Origin: Isoetes engelmannii
Taxonomy: Eukaryota; Streptophyta; Lycopodiopsida; Isoetales; Isoetaceae
DNA: 20,539 bases
Assembly: GCA_011763485.2 (NCBI GenBank)
Contig: JAANSK020281824.1
Location: forward strand, 1 to 20,539
Reading direction: 5' to 3'
Made by a program: the position numbers and the translations under genes. Under the pieces are notes generated by a model. That model was not told the DNA's origin. It worked only from the letters and a program-made list of their open reading frames with translations, and ran no database searches. This document shows, one piece after another, positions 9,799-20,000 of this stretch (its first letter is position 1; every line of letters begins with the position of its first letter).

Positions 9799-9885
9799 CA
9801 TGGTCCTCTATCTGGCTTCTTGAGAAAACATGCCAAGAAAGCTATGTCACATTGAGAAGCTGGCTTTATGGATCAACCTATATAA
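9799..9885 (+). repeat. Dispersed repeat, copy 2 (partner at 6926-7012)
   Basis: This is the second copy of the repeat at 6926-7012. Here the frame reading WSSIWLLEKTCQESYVTLR is open much further on both sides (9726-10022) than in copy 1. That slightly favours this frame as the once-coding one, but there are no splice or family data to confirm it. Confidence 0.6.
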
Positions 9886-11438
9886 CGCCCTCATTATGGA
9901 TGTATGTAGTTCCATTTTTTCACAATGTGCAAAAGTTCATTTATACTGCACCAACTGTATCTTTTAATTTCATACGTTTCACATTTATAGGCTTATCTAA
10001 CTCATGGAATCCTAAAAAATGATATGAAATTTGTGTCAATAATAGAAAAGGTACATTTTGGGCATGCATTTCCTGATATATTAGCTATGAATAACAGTTT
10101 TTATCTTCTTCTTCTTTTGGGATAGACGTCTTATAATGTTGGTCAATCTGTAAATGCATTCTCCATTGAATGTGGATTTCTGAAAGGAAAGACTATAGCT
10201 GATAGGCCCTATCTTGTATGTACTTTATCAATTTCATTTAAGTAGACTCGTCAAAATACTAAAGCTCATGCAGCTTGAAGTTTCATCCTTACGACATTGG
10301 TTCCCACTTAGCAAATACAAATTAGAAGCCGAGCAGAAGGATTCTCTATTGATCATCCAAAACCTCTTACACCTTTTGACTTTCTTATGGAGCACATTCC
10401 TCCCCGGCAATTTTTTCCCTTGACATTGCTTTATCTGGAGGAAAAGGAAATTAAAATAAGATAAACATAAAACTGTTCAACTGTTTTAGACTCACTTGTG
10501 TACAGTTTAACAACTACAATTCTTTCTAGGTACAAATTTTGCTCTAGATCGAGTTCAACAACAACTATACATCTTTACGTGTTTATGTTCGTGCTTCAGT
10601 GGTGATTTTTGTGAGGGGAAAACCTCTAGTTCCTAAATTACCATATGCATGTGCTCGAAATGTGATGGAGGCCTTCACAAAATGGCTATGTCAATACTTT
10701 CTAAGGTTGTAGCCATACAAGACTTCTCCTATCAACGGGGCAACTTGGGTCTTTGGAGCTCCAATCCTTCATGATCTTGTCTTTTTGGTTCAAATATTTG
10801 TTATTGGCAAGGCAAATCAAGCGAAAACAAGACTCTTTTTACGCCCTGCCATTTTGCCATAGCCACATACATCCTTGCAGCCTAATATATGTACAATGTC
10901 TGGCTGCCAGGGTAGGCACTCAAAAATAAAATGAAATGTTTATAATAGCCTAGCCCTTGGGATATTATGACATTTCTAACCGTTAAATGTTGATTCTGAT
11001 TAAGAAGTGGCCCACCCTATTTGGCTATTTGGGTCCATACCAAGCGGGGACAATTGTATATGGCCCCTATTGTATTCAATCCTTTCCTTAATTATGATAG
11101 AAATAGATTACCAGCTTACTCATAAGAATCATACAAACAAGAGGGTTGCTGCAATTGCCTGCCTGCCTTTTTGCCGAAACGTCATATGGTTCTAGCAATA
11201 CATTACACTTGATGCATAAGATTGTCACAAGGTTGAAGGTTCTATTGAAGTCCCATGGTTTTTTTTTTAGCATATATAGGCCAGAATTTATATAGGGCCA
11301 TATAGTAACCTAGTAAGTCCTGGATGATAATATAATAGAACTCGCAATTGAAATCTAACGTCCATTAGGACTGGGACATTGTTATGCGAAGCAAAACAAA
11401 GCACCTGGAGCCCGTATTATAGGCATGAAATCAAACAT
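9886..11438. other. Spacer with one exon-like block
   Basis: Most of this stretch shows nothing. At 10126-10215 (plus) a pyrimidine-rich acceptor (CTTCTTCTTTTGGGATAG) is followed by exactly 30 open codons, beginning TSYNVGQSVNAFSIECG and ending DRPYL, and then by a good donor (GTATGTAC). A further protein-like stretch near 10565-10710 reads VRASVVIFVRGKPLVPKL. I do not recognise either. They may be exon relics of a host gene or parts of an undescribed repeat. Confidence 0.3.
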
Positions 11439-12905
11439 AATAGAATAGACTAGAATAGAATATATTTTTTACCGTCCGTGGAGACCAATGGGCCTATGGG
11501 ACCCACAGGATTAAAAAACCCCCGCCCCGAAGGGTTTTCAAGGGAAAAACCTTAGTAGTAATAAACATGCTGGTAAACTGTACAATCGTATAGCACGATT
11601 CAATACTCCACCGAAGTGCACAGCTGAGTTTATACATCCATGACCTCTTAAAGGTATGATCCCAGCAAATCCATGCAGGTCATGTCCAATAGCACATGCA
11701 GTGGCTGCTCAGATAGAACCAATTGAACATACCGTGCCCGGATATGAGTGCATGCTGGGCAGGTCTAAAGAACATGGCATTCATCCTCAATGGCGCCTTG
11801 CTGACAACGTTGATAGATCCTATCCTTGCGTGCCTCCCAAGTCTATCGGCATGTCTCAATGTGGAGGCGATGCACACCCGTGCAGATAGAAGCTATCAGT
11901 TTGTACTTCTTCATGGGCAAAATAGTGCGCAGGTAGTGGTGTGGGGCTCGGGTGAGCATGGGATTAACCTGTTGCCGATAGTGTGCCATCTTGACAGAAC
12001 ATCTGCATCACATGGTTTGCTAAAGAAACAAGCATCAATGTACCGCCTCAATTCATCGTGCTCCTTCTTCGTGCGTATTTGCACGCACCTGTGTGCATGT
12101 ACATTCTATTGGAGGAACCACTGAGCTTGCTTGTCCTTCCAGCAAGCTTTGAGGCGCCGTGGACCTGTAACTAAAGCAAGATTTGGCAAACGAGTATCAC
12201 CCAATAGAAAGGATATGGCGCCCTCTAGAGGGTAGGAAACCCGTCTCCTGCAGCATGATCTGATATGGAACTGTTGACTTTACCCCAAGAGCTCGTGCTA
12301 AGAAGGCCTTCCGAACCTATTTCAAGTCATTTGTATAGGAGAACAGGCTCAACGAAGGCCCGGAAGAGGCGTGACTGTTGACTCCACACATATAGCTCTG
12401 GCTTATTGCTGTTGTTTTGCATGGCATATAGAGCTTTCTAGCCTACTGTGACGTGCAACCTGATGCAAAGCGTCCTAGTATGTAGTGGAAGAAAACTCAA
12501 TTCCCAAATACTTGTAGGTCGAAGACACCTCCACATTCTGTCCCTGCGCGAAGGAGGGATGTCTTGGCTGACGGGAGGATGAAACTAGCAATACTCTAGT
12601 TTTGGCCAAGTTAACTCGCATACCAGTGAACAGGATGAAAGTGTCTAATCCAGGTGACACTACATATCTTGCAGAGTGTAGGCCAATAGGTCAACGTCGT
12701 CAGCATATATAATTTGGAAAATTATGTGGTGCATCAGCTGAGCCCTCCTCCCTCCCCCTCCCTTCACCACATGTTCAGCAAGCCAATATTCCAACAGATC
12801 AATTTACATGCCAAAGAATATTGGGGAGAAGGGGCAACCCTGGCGCACTCCAATACTACTGAAGACAGGTTGCCATGAGCAAGGACGTAAGATCCAACTA
12901 TTATT
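11439..12905 (-). mobile_element. Non-L1 LINE, copy A (5'-truncated, broken)
   Basis: Read on the minus strand, it contains the later reverse-transcriptase blocks: a GCPFSPILF block near 12815-12845, the catalytic YADD codons at 12696-12707, GMRVNLAKTRVLLVSS and YKYLGIEF (within 12475-12660). It then has a C-terminal zinc-knuckle region with EDECHVL near 11770-11795. Next come a 3' UTR with a short stem-loop (11515-11538) and a tail of TATTC-type repeats (11439-11465). The finger part of the RT and everything upstream are missing, and the frame is broken in several places. It is roughly 80% identical to copy B. The clade looks CR1/L2/Jockey-like rather than L1, which is my inference from the short-repeat tail and motif wording. 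Confidence 0.85.
11515..11538 (-). other. Conserved 3'-UTR stem-loop of LINE copy A
   Basis: AAAACCC (11515-11521) and GGGTTTT (11532-11538) form a 7-bp stem. The same stem, with a different loop, is at 15055-15076 in copy B. A conserved stem near a short-repeat tail is the kind of element that stringent-type LINE reverse transcriptases are known to recognise. Confidence 0.5.
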
Positions 12906-13323
12906 AATGCTGAAAAACAAGATCTAGTAACAAAACAAAGTCAATGATCAAGAATGACTGCTCTACCCCTTTGATATATTGCCTACATATGTACTAAACA
13001 AGCCAGATATACTTTCGATAACATAAGGCTTGTTGTAGCTACTTATCTGCACATGCATAGTACATGTGAAAAACTCCCCAACCTCATCTTTAAGACTCAT
13101 CTCATGTATCTTAGCCTCCTCTTTAGCATTCATTTCATATCTCTAATTCCTATATGAGGTAACCAAAAGTGCATTGGACTAGTTATTTAATGTTTCATTA
13201 TTTAATGACGACCAATAAACATATAGTGCCTTCCTTCAACATGTACAAATGATAAAAAAAAAATCTACATCTGCTCCAAGCCTGCCCTACTGCTAGCTCT
13301 CTTTTTTTTTTTTTTTTTTTTTT
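12906..13323. other. Spacer between inverted LINE copies, ending in a 22-nt T tract
   Basis: I see no gene. A tract of 22 T (13302-13323) directly abuts the truncated 5' edge of LINE copy B. The left edge, where copy A stops resembling copy B, is approximate. Confidence 0.5.
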
Positions 13324-15184
13324 ACTTTTTTGCAAAATTGTTGGTTGGCATCCTTGAGCAATGGCTGACGATATGGGCAGAAGACGAAGATGTACGTGCT
13401 CTTACAAATGCAAGCTTCCGACCTAGACACTCCACCATCGACCATATCTTTACTCTGAGAACCTTGATTGAAGATAGCCGAAATTGTCGCAAGACTTGTA
13501 CTATTGTTTTGTGGATTTTGTAAAAGATTCTGACATTGTACCTTGGGACAAGTTGTGGGACAGATTGAGGCAGCTGGGGATCCCAGTCAGCTTGCAAAAT
13601 GAAATATATAGGTTATATGAGGCATGTTCAGGTTGCCTGACACCACAAGGACAACCTTTTATCAGTAGTGTTGAAGTGTGCCAAGGCTGCCCCCTCTCCC
13701 CGACGCTCTTTGACCTGTATATTGATCAATGGAAGATTTACTGATTAAACACAGGGGTCAGGGGCTCAGCTCATGCACCATATAATTCGCCAACTCATAT
13801 TGCTGACAAGGTCGACCCATTGGCCTACACTCTGCAAGACATGCAGTGTCACCTGGATGCTCTAGACACTTTCTGTCGGTTTAGTGGTATGCGGGTTAAC
13901 TTGGTCAAACCCAGAGTACCGCTAGTTTCATCCTCCCGTTAGCCAAGGCCTTCATCCTTCATTTATTAGGGACAGAATGTGGAGGTGGCTCCGACCTACA
14001 TGTATTTGGGAATCGAGTTTCCTACCACCACACACTGGGACGCTTGCATCAGGTTGTGCGTCCCAGCCGACTGGAAAGCTCTATATGCCATGCAGAACAA
14101 CAGCCACAAGGCAGAGCTGTATGCTTGGAGTCACCAGTCATACCTCTTCAGGGCCTTGGTCGAGCCTATTCTCCTATACGGAACGAAAGTGTTGCGGTCT
14201 GGTAATATCACTGGCCACTTAGATTGACCTAGAACATGTACAAAAGGCATTCTTAGTTTGAGCACTTGGGGTAAAATCCACAGTTCCATATCAGATCATG
14301 CTGCAGGAGACGAGTTTTCTACTCTCCCAGAGGGCCGCACTAGACCACCATATCCTTTACTTTCATAAGCTAGGCCGTATGGGTGATACCCGTTTTTCAA
14401 ATTTGGCTTTAGCTGTAGCAACGGGTCTACAACGCGTCAAAGTTTGATAGAAGGACAAGCAAGCTCAACGGTTCTCCAGATGGAATGTACATGCACACAG
14501 GTGTGTGCAGGTATGCACAAAGAAGGAGCACGGAGAATTGAGGCAGTACTTCGATGCTTTCTTCCCTAGCAAACTATGGGATGCAGATGCTCTGACACAT
14601 GTCAAGATGGCACACTATGAGCAGCAGGTCAATCCCATGCTCGCACGAGGCCCACACCACTGCATGCGCACCCATTTGCCCGTGAAGAAGCGCAGACTAA
14701 TAGCTTCTTACCGTACGGGTGCGCATCGCCTCTGCATTGGGACATGCCAATGGACTCGGAAGGCATGTGAGGACAGGATCTGTTAGTGTTTCCAACAAGG
14801 TGCCATTGATGATGAATGCCACGTTCTTAAGACCTGGTCAACATACACTCGTATCCAGGCATGGTCTGTTCAGTTGTTCTGCTTGACCAGCCGCTGCATA
14901 TGCTATTGGACAAGACCTCCGTGGGTTTGCCGGGATCATACCTTCAAGAAGCCATGGATGTACGAACTTACATGCGCCGTTCGGTGCAGTATTGAATTGT
15001 GCTATATAATTGTATAGTCGACCAACATACTTATTACTGCTAAGGTTTTCCCCGAAAACCCTTTGGGGTGGGTTTTTTTTTAATCCTGACAGTAATACAC
15101 TTGTTGTTCTCTCTTTGTTGGGTCCCATAGGCCAATTGGTCTCCGTGGACGATAAAAAATATATTCTATTCTATTCCATTCTCT
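13324..15184 (+). mobile_element. Non-L1 LINE, copy B (5'-truncated, broken)
   Basis: The most complete copy. Reverse-transcriptase blocks appear in order: KILVGILEQWL, ASFRPRHSTIDHIFTLRTL (about 13410-13470), FVDFVKDSDIVPW (13500s), CQGCPLSPTLFDLYID (about 13680-13725), the YADD site, GMRVNL and YMYLGIEF (about 14000). Then come the long linker ALYAMQNNSHKAELYAW, the ALVEPILLYGTKV block, the C-terminal KKRRLIASYRTGAHRL region and the DDECHVL knuckle (about 14810). At the catalytic site the codons read IADK (around 13799-13810), so the second Asp is lost. Several frameshifts and stops break the ORF. The 3' UTR stem-loop (15055-15076) and TATTC-type tail (about 15160-15184) end it. The 5' edge falls inside the RT finger region, next to a T tract. 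Confidence 0.9.
15055..15076 (+). other. Conserved 3'-UTR stem-loop of LINE copy B
   Basis: AAAACCC (15055-15061) pairs with GGGTTTT (15070-15076) across an 8-nt loop. It matches the stem in copy A although the flanking sequence has drifted. Confidence 0.5.
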
Positions 15185-15428
15185 ATACTTGTACTTTTCT
15201 TATATCCACATGTCTAGACGGTGACATAGTTTGTAGACCAAAGGACAATATTTTTTTAAGGTTATTGCATGTGGATTGGTGAGGTCTATAAATGTTGGTG
15301 CTTTTTGCTTGCACAAGCATGACACAATAAAATTTAGAATTTTATAAATAAATAGTTGTAGCTCTGAATGTTCCATTGCACATGCATACCAAGACTAGTT
15401 ATTCCGTCCTTTTTCCTTGCATGCACAA
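15185..15428. other. Spacer, distal upstream region of the desiccation-related gene
   Basis: No gene is seen. It contains one CATGCA (RY) motif at 15381-15386 and another at 15420-15425, just before the palindrome. Confidence 0.4.
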
Positions 15429-15471
15429 CAACACTTGTTGGGCCATAGCAAGCGTGGCCCAACAAGTGTTG
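15429..15471. repeat. Perfect palindrome, 17-bp arms and 9-nt loop
   Basis: The left arm CAACACTTGTTGGGCCA (15429-15445) and right arm TGGCCCAACAAGTGTTG (15455-15471) are exact reverse complements around TAGCAAGCG. The arms carry TGGGCC/GGCCCA (the Site II type motif bound by TCP factors in plants) and CACTTG/CAAGTG. It lies about 270 bp upstream of the ATG of the desiccation-related gene. It could be a paired binding site, a hairpin, or the ends of a tiny foldback element. Confidence 0.9.
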
Positions 15472-15741
15472 GGACATGGGGAGCTCGAGTCTTCAAGCTT
15501 TTCATGCAGAGGCTAGAGGAGTTGAACCTCCCAACGTAGAACATACATTTTAAACTACCAAACAAATTTGTGGGTCCTTATTGCGCGCTACCGTGTATAC
15601 ATGTGTAGCTTGTTTATTTACTCAAAAAAGTTAACGGTTTAGATTGAGCCTTGTATCCATGCAAACAACGAAACAACACCAATCAAATTGCCGCATTATC
15701 CCTTAAATACAATGGAATGGATACCATAGATCGAGGTAAAA
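15472..15741 (+). promoter_or_regulatory. Putative promoter of the desiccation-related gene
   Basis: A CATGCA motif (15658-15663) joins two further upstream (15381-15386, 15420-15425). CATGCA is the RY core bound by B3 factors such as ABI3/FUS3 in seed and desiccation programmes. A CCAAT box lies at 15679-15683. The nearest TATA-like string is TTAAATA at 15703-15709, which would leave a very short 5' leader, so the true core promoter is uncertain. Confidence 0.35.
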
Positions 15742-16841
15742 ATGAAGGCCTCTACAACTTGTTTCTTGTTGTTGGCAATCGCTGCTTGCTTTCTTACTGC
15801 TGAGCAGACATTTCTTTTTAGTTGTATGGAAGCACCCAATTCTTCTTATAGTCCAAGTCTTGTGAATGCTTCTACAGATATTAATCTACTAAATTTTGCT
15901 TTGAATGTAGAGTATTTAGAAACTGCATTCTTTCTTCGTTCTACTCTTGGAGTTGGATTAGAATTTTTTGCTCCCAATTACACGGGCGGTGGCCCTCCCC
16001 CAATAGGATATCAACATGCAAATCTTGATCCCCTTATAGAGGATGTCATTATACAATTTGGACTCCAGGAAGTTGGCCATGTCAGGTAGTATCTTCTTAC
16101 TTCATAGCTGAAAGCCCTTTTTTATTTTGCTATTCACTATTTGCAGGGCAATTCGAGACACTCTTAAAGAGAATAGTATACCCAGGCCTTTGATCGACAT
16201 AAGCATAAAGGCTTTTGATGAGTTTTTTAATCGGGCCCTTGGCGTACCAGGCTTCAACCCTTATGCCAACACTGTGAACTATTTGCTTGCATCATATATT
16301 ATTCCATATATGGGTTTAAATGGCTACGTTGGTTCCCTCCCAATGCTCAAACAATCAATATCAAGAAGGGTTAGTGTTTATACCTTGAACATTGTTTTCT
16401 TTGTCTAGAGTATATACATGCTTTAAATAATGTTCCTTATTCATGCTTTTTTTGTAGCTTGTAGGTGGGCTAGAAGGAGTGGAAGCTAGTCAAGATGCAA
16501 TTATACGAGGCTATCTTTACGAGAAAAAAGATCAAATTGTTGAGCCATATAATGTCACGGTTGCAGAACTCACAGATCGGTTATCTGATGTTCGCATATA
16601 CTTAGATGGCAGCTTACCTTATGTCAATGATGAAGGTTTGGTGGTGCCAACATGTCTAGGAGTAGAGAACAAGACATCTAGAAACGTTATTGCTGGAGAT
16701 TATTACTCCTTAACATATAGTCGTACTCCGGAGCAAATCCTTAGGGTATTGTATGCATCTGGAAATGCATCTGTTCCTGGAGGATTTTACCCCTCGGGTG
16801 CTAATGGAAAAATTGCTCGATCTTATCTTCATAAAAAGTAA
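15742..16841 (+). CDS. Desiccation-related protein, PCC13-62 family (secreted, ferritin-like), three exons
   Basis: Exons are 15742-16085, 16147-16369 and 16458-16841. The introns (61 and 88 nt) have GT..AG ends and pyrimidine-rich acceptors, and phases 2 and 0 keep the frame. The product is 316 residues, close to the roughly 313 of Craterostigma PCC13-62. A signal peptide covers residues 1 to about 25. A ferritin-like four-helix domain follows, with acidic helix 1 (NVEYLETAFF, E57/E60), an E110-x-x-H113 pair in LQEVGHVRAI and E198 in GVEASQDAII. The C-terminal half has the family hallmarks RTPEQILRVLY and VPGGFYPSGANGKIA. Six N-glycosylation sequons (N33, N42, N79, N221, N260, N292) fit a secreted or cell-wall protein. 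Family members rise during dehydration; their chemistry is not established. No frame break is seen. Confidence 0.93.
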
Positions 16842-16958
16842 AAGAGAAAAGTTCTATGTCGTAATATCACATGGTTGAAGAAAAATAACGAGCTTTGTAA
16901 AAAAATTACTTTTGTACTTGTTTATTGTAAGAGTATTCTTTGAAATTTAGACGTGATA

Positions 16959-16964
16959 AATAAA
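16959..16964 (+). terminator. Possible poly(A) signal of the desiccation-related gene
   Basis: AATAAA lies about 120 bp after the stop codon, immediately before the tail of LINE copy C. Given the AT-rich context it could be chance. Confidence 0.35.
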
Positions 16965-17575
16965 TATAATAGAATAGAATAGAAACTAATATTTTTTTAA
17001 TTCTTTTATTTGTGAAAAATAGAATAAAATACAATAGATTTTTAACTACCACGAAGACTAAAAGATTGCATTGGACACATACAATGGGTTAGTACAAACA
17101 TTACTATTAGGATCAAAGAACTCTTGCGTCGAAAGCTTTTCAAGGGAAAATCTTTGCAATAATGATGATAGTAGACAACCAGTAAGAAATAGAATATCAT
17201 GGATGACTATAGTATAATGTCACGCCACACATAGATGGTGCTCTAAAAAGTTTTGGAAGCATAGAATGTAATGTTAATGCCAAATAAAGATTCCTCATCA
17301 TCTCAAAAATAGGATATCTCAAAAGTGTATGATTTTCATCTTCAATAACTTGTAACTAACTGACAACATGCATATAATCTCACCTCTGGTGGCAATTGCG
17401 GCCACTCCCATTTACCTGTTTCAATTTGTGCCTTGTGGGACCTTGTACGAATTGATGCAATAGCTACAAGCTTTTTCCTAGACAAAGAAGCAAGCAAATA
17501 AGCTTGTGGTCCTTGCCAAAGTGGGGTTTTTATCTGCACATTATCTACTTATTTAAAAGCTTTCTGAGGGTGAGA
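16965..17575 (-). mobile_element. Non-L1 LINE, copy C (short 3' fragment, strongly diverged)
   Basis: Read on the minus strand, the segment holds the C-terminal zinc-knuckle part of the LINE protein: SRKKLVAIASIRTRSHKAQIE then TGKWEW (within 17384-17533), matching KKRRLIASYRTGAHRL in copy B, then a Cys-Cys pair and DENHTLLRYP after a frameshift. The 3' UTR still shows TTTTCAAGGGAAAA.CTT (about 17138-17155, shared with copy A), and the end has TAGAATAGAATAG-type tail repeats at 16967-16985. It is much more diverged than A is from B, so it is older. It ends in the 3' flank of the desiccation-related gene, and at its other end there is a 21-nt T tract (17581-17601). Confidence 0.75.
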
Positions 17576-17601
17576 GTGAGTTTTTTTTTTTTTTTTTTTT
17601 T

Positions 17602-19725
17602 CCTGGTGGCCGATAACGCCGGAAACATACATTTCTTTTATTTGTTTGTTAAGTGTTTTTTTCTTTTAGCACAGCTTGCATTTTTTTGGGGTACAACCTA
17701 TAACATGTCAAGCCACATCATATTTCTATGACATGTCGGTTACTCCAGCCATCACATTTATACTTTCTTTCAGAAATCCAACCGACTAGGAAATTAGAAT
17801 TGAATTGATCTGAATGGTTCTTATTATCCAGATCGCAGGTCGACTTGGAGGAAAACAGGTACCAGACAGTTCGTCTCTGGGTTTTTATGGTGTGGATATA
17901 GGGCTTCAAAATCTATGTTTGTAGGCGTATACCTCAAAGGCATCTCGTTGCTGAGCTTGTAGCTATTTGGGCTATTTGGGAGCACTGTATCTAAAAATCG
18001 AGTCCATTCCAGAAGAGCAAATCATCAATACTGTGGGATAGAAGATCATCAACAATGCAAAGGATCAGGGGCAATATTCTAGCATTGGGAGCGAAAAAAT
18101 CCAGGTTCATCATGCCTTTAATGTATTTTATGTTCCATAAACATAGATGAGTGACTTCAGCTGCTCAAAGAATACCTCACATAACCTATTTTTTCGCTGT
18201 GCATATGTGACTTGTTCTTCAACAAAAAGACTTAGAACATTGCTTCAATCCAGGTTTGCAGATAGTTGCTTCATGCCATGCATATGATATTTTATTTGGC
18301 ATGGTCAGAATTAGGCCTTTGTGGTTGGAAAAATATGCCTTTGGGAATGGATCTGCACTGGTATGATGTGCACGAAAACATGGTTAAGTCATGTTCATAT
18401 CTGGTTTGTTTAAATAAACAGATCTCATACATTGTTTATTACTTGTAGTCTTTGTCTTTATTGAATATGTAAGCAGAGTGGTTAATCTGTTGCAGATAAT
18501 AAATTGCATGTTAAAGATGTATTTTAGATCTGAAATATACAGTGCTGATCTCTTCTATGCACACAACCATTTCCATAGTTCAATGCCATTTTCTTGTACT
18601 CTTTCCAAACTAAAGGCTAACTCACAGGGCAAAAGGCTACAATAGGTGATCGGTGATAAATCGAGATGCCTAATGTACCTTTTGGCCCTTGCCCTACTAC
18701 CATTTTCATGATAAGAGGGTGTTGGTTGGCTGCAGGTACGGGTCTCTCTTCTCATTGTAGTTCTTTTATTTATCAAGTTTGTTTTTTGACTGGAAAGGAT
18801 ACTGGAGCTATGGAGCAGACCGTAAATACGAATTTTCAGTGTAGTGCAAGTTTGCGCATGCTAGACTTTCTGAAACATGATAATTAAGGTATGCATTTTG
18901 CTGGTTGAAAGCTCTAGTTGATGAACATGACATATAACCTACAGAGCTTATGGTTAAGCTGTAGCTTGAGGATTTCAAGGATTTTTACCATGCTCGCTGA
19001 AACCACTTTCTTTTGGCAGACTGTTTTCAAGAATCTTCGGTATATCTAATGGCTTATTCTCTGGGTTGATATCACTCGACTTATTTATTAAACTCTTGAA
19101 TGGCACATGTTGTTTCTAGTGACATGGTTACATGTAATAACTTGTGCTGTGTGAATAAGAACAGCTAATAGTACGATGCTGAACTGTACCTATACCAGTG
19201 GTTTCATACAGTAAATCTAAAGTTTTGTTCCCATTATAGAAGGCATTTTTGTTTAATAAAATCTAAGATGAGTGACAGGTTCCATAAGTGCTGATGCTGA
19301 TGCTACTAGCCAAGTGCTCTAAACTATTGAAGGAAATGGGCAGCTTACATAAACCATATGGACAATGGGGAAAGAATATAATCATGTATTATAGGAAGGA
19401 AAAGTTTAAGCTGTTACCATGTAGATGATGTTAATTTACACAAGCCTACAAGTTCTCATTTATTGGCTGTTGAAATAGATGCTGCAACATGTTGATTTTG
19501 TTCTGAAATTTGTTGTATTCCATCTTTGTCTAGACTTTAACATTCATTATGCATAAACTTGGTGTCTAAGGCTATCATTTATAGACTTCAAAATTCATAT
19601 CGGGCCATATGTTAAAACTAATGCTTTAGATGCTAAAGTAGGCTCAAGGCCGTAACTTATCGAAGGGCATGATTCAAGGCTGTAAATCTAACGAAGTTGC
19701 ATTGTCAAATGTTACTTCAAATTAC
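17602..19725. other. Spacer, nothing recognised
   Basis: Open frames here are all under 76 codons and have no motif. Around 17935-18000 one plus-strand frame reads HLVAELVAIWAIWEHC, reminiscent of the Trp-rich stretch after the zf-RVT domain in L1-type LINEs, but too short to call. TTGCAGATAAT near 18493 also occurs at about 7143 and 8735, probably by chance. Confidence 0.45.
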
Positions 19726-19903
19726 GGGCACATTGGGCAAAAAATACTTTAGTCTAGAATTATGACATGAAGTATTTGATGGAAAAGAAATACTATGCTA
19801 GATTTCTCAATCTGGACACATTAGGCAAAAAAAATACTTTAGTCTAGAATTATGACATGAAGTATTTAATCGAAAAGAAGTACTATGCAGGATTTCTCAA
19901 TCT
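19726..19903. repeat. Tandem duplication, 88- and 90-bp units
   Basis: Units 19726-19813 and 19814-19903 share TACTTTAGTCTAGAATTATG and GATTTCTCAATCT. They differ at a handful of positions plus a 2-nt change in an A-run (6 versus 8 A). Confidence 0.9.
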
Positions 19904-20000
19904 GGATAATACTGCCAAAGGATTGTCTGAGGCAAATGGCTGGTCTAGCGCATGCTAGTTCAGGCTTGGGTTTTTTTTTTTGGGTTGCCCGAAGGGCAAA

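Noticed and set aside
11656-12124. Open frames of 77-133 codons on the plus strand.
   Set aside because: They are antisense shadows of LINE copy A, which reads on the minus strand.
17384-17533. A 150-bp minus-strand block with perfect-looking acceptor and donor and exactly 50 open codons, at first taken for a host exon.
   Set aside because: Its residues (IASIRTRSHKAQIETGKWEW) match the C-terminal region of LINE copy B, and the zinc-knuckle part continues past the supposed donor, so it is part of LINE copy C.
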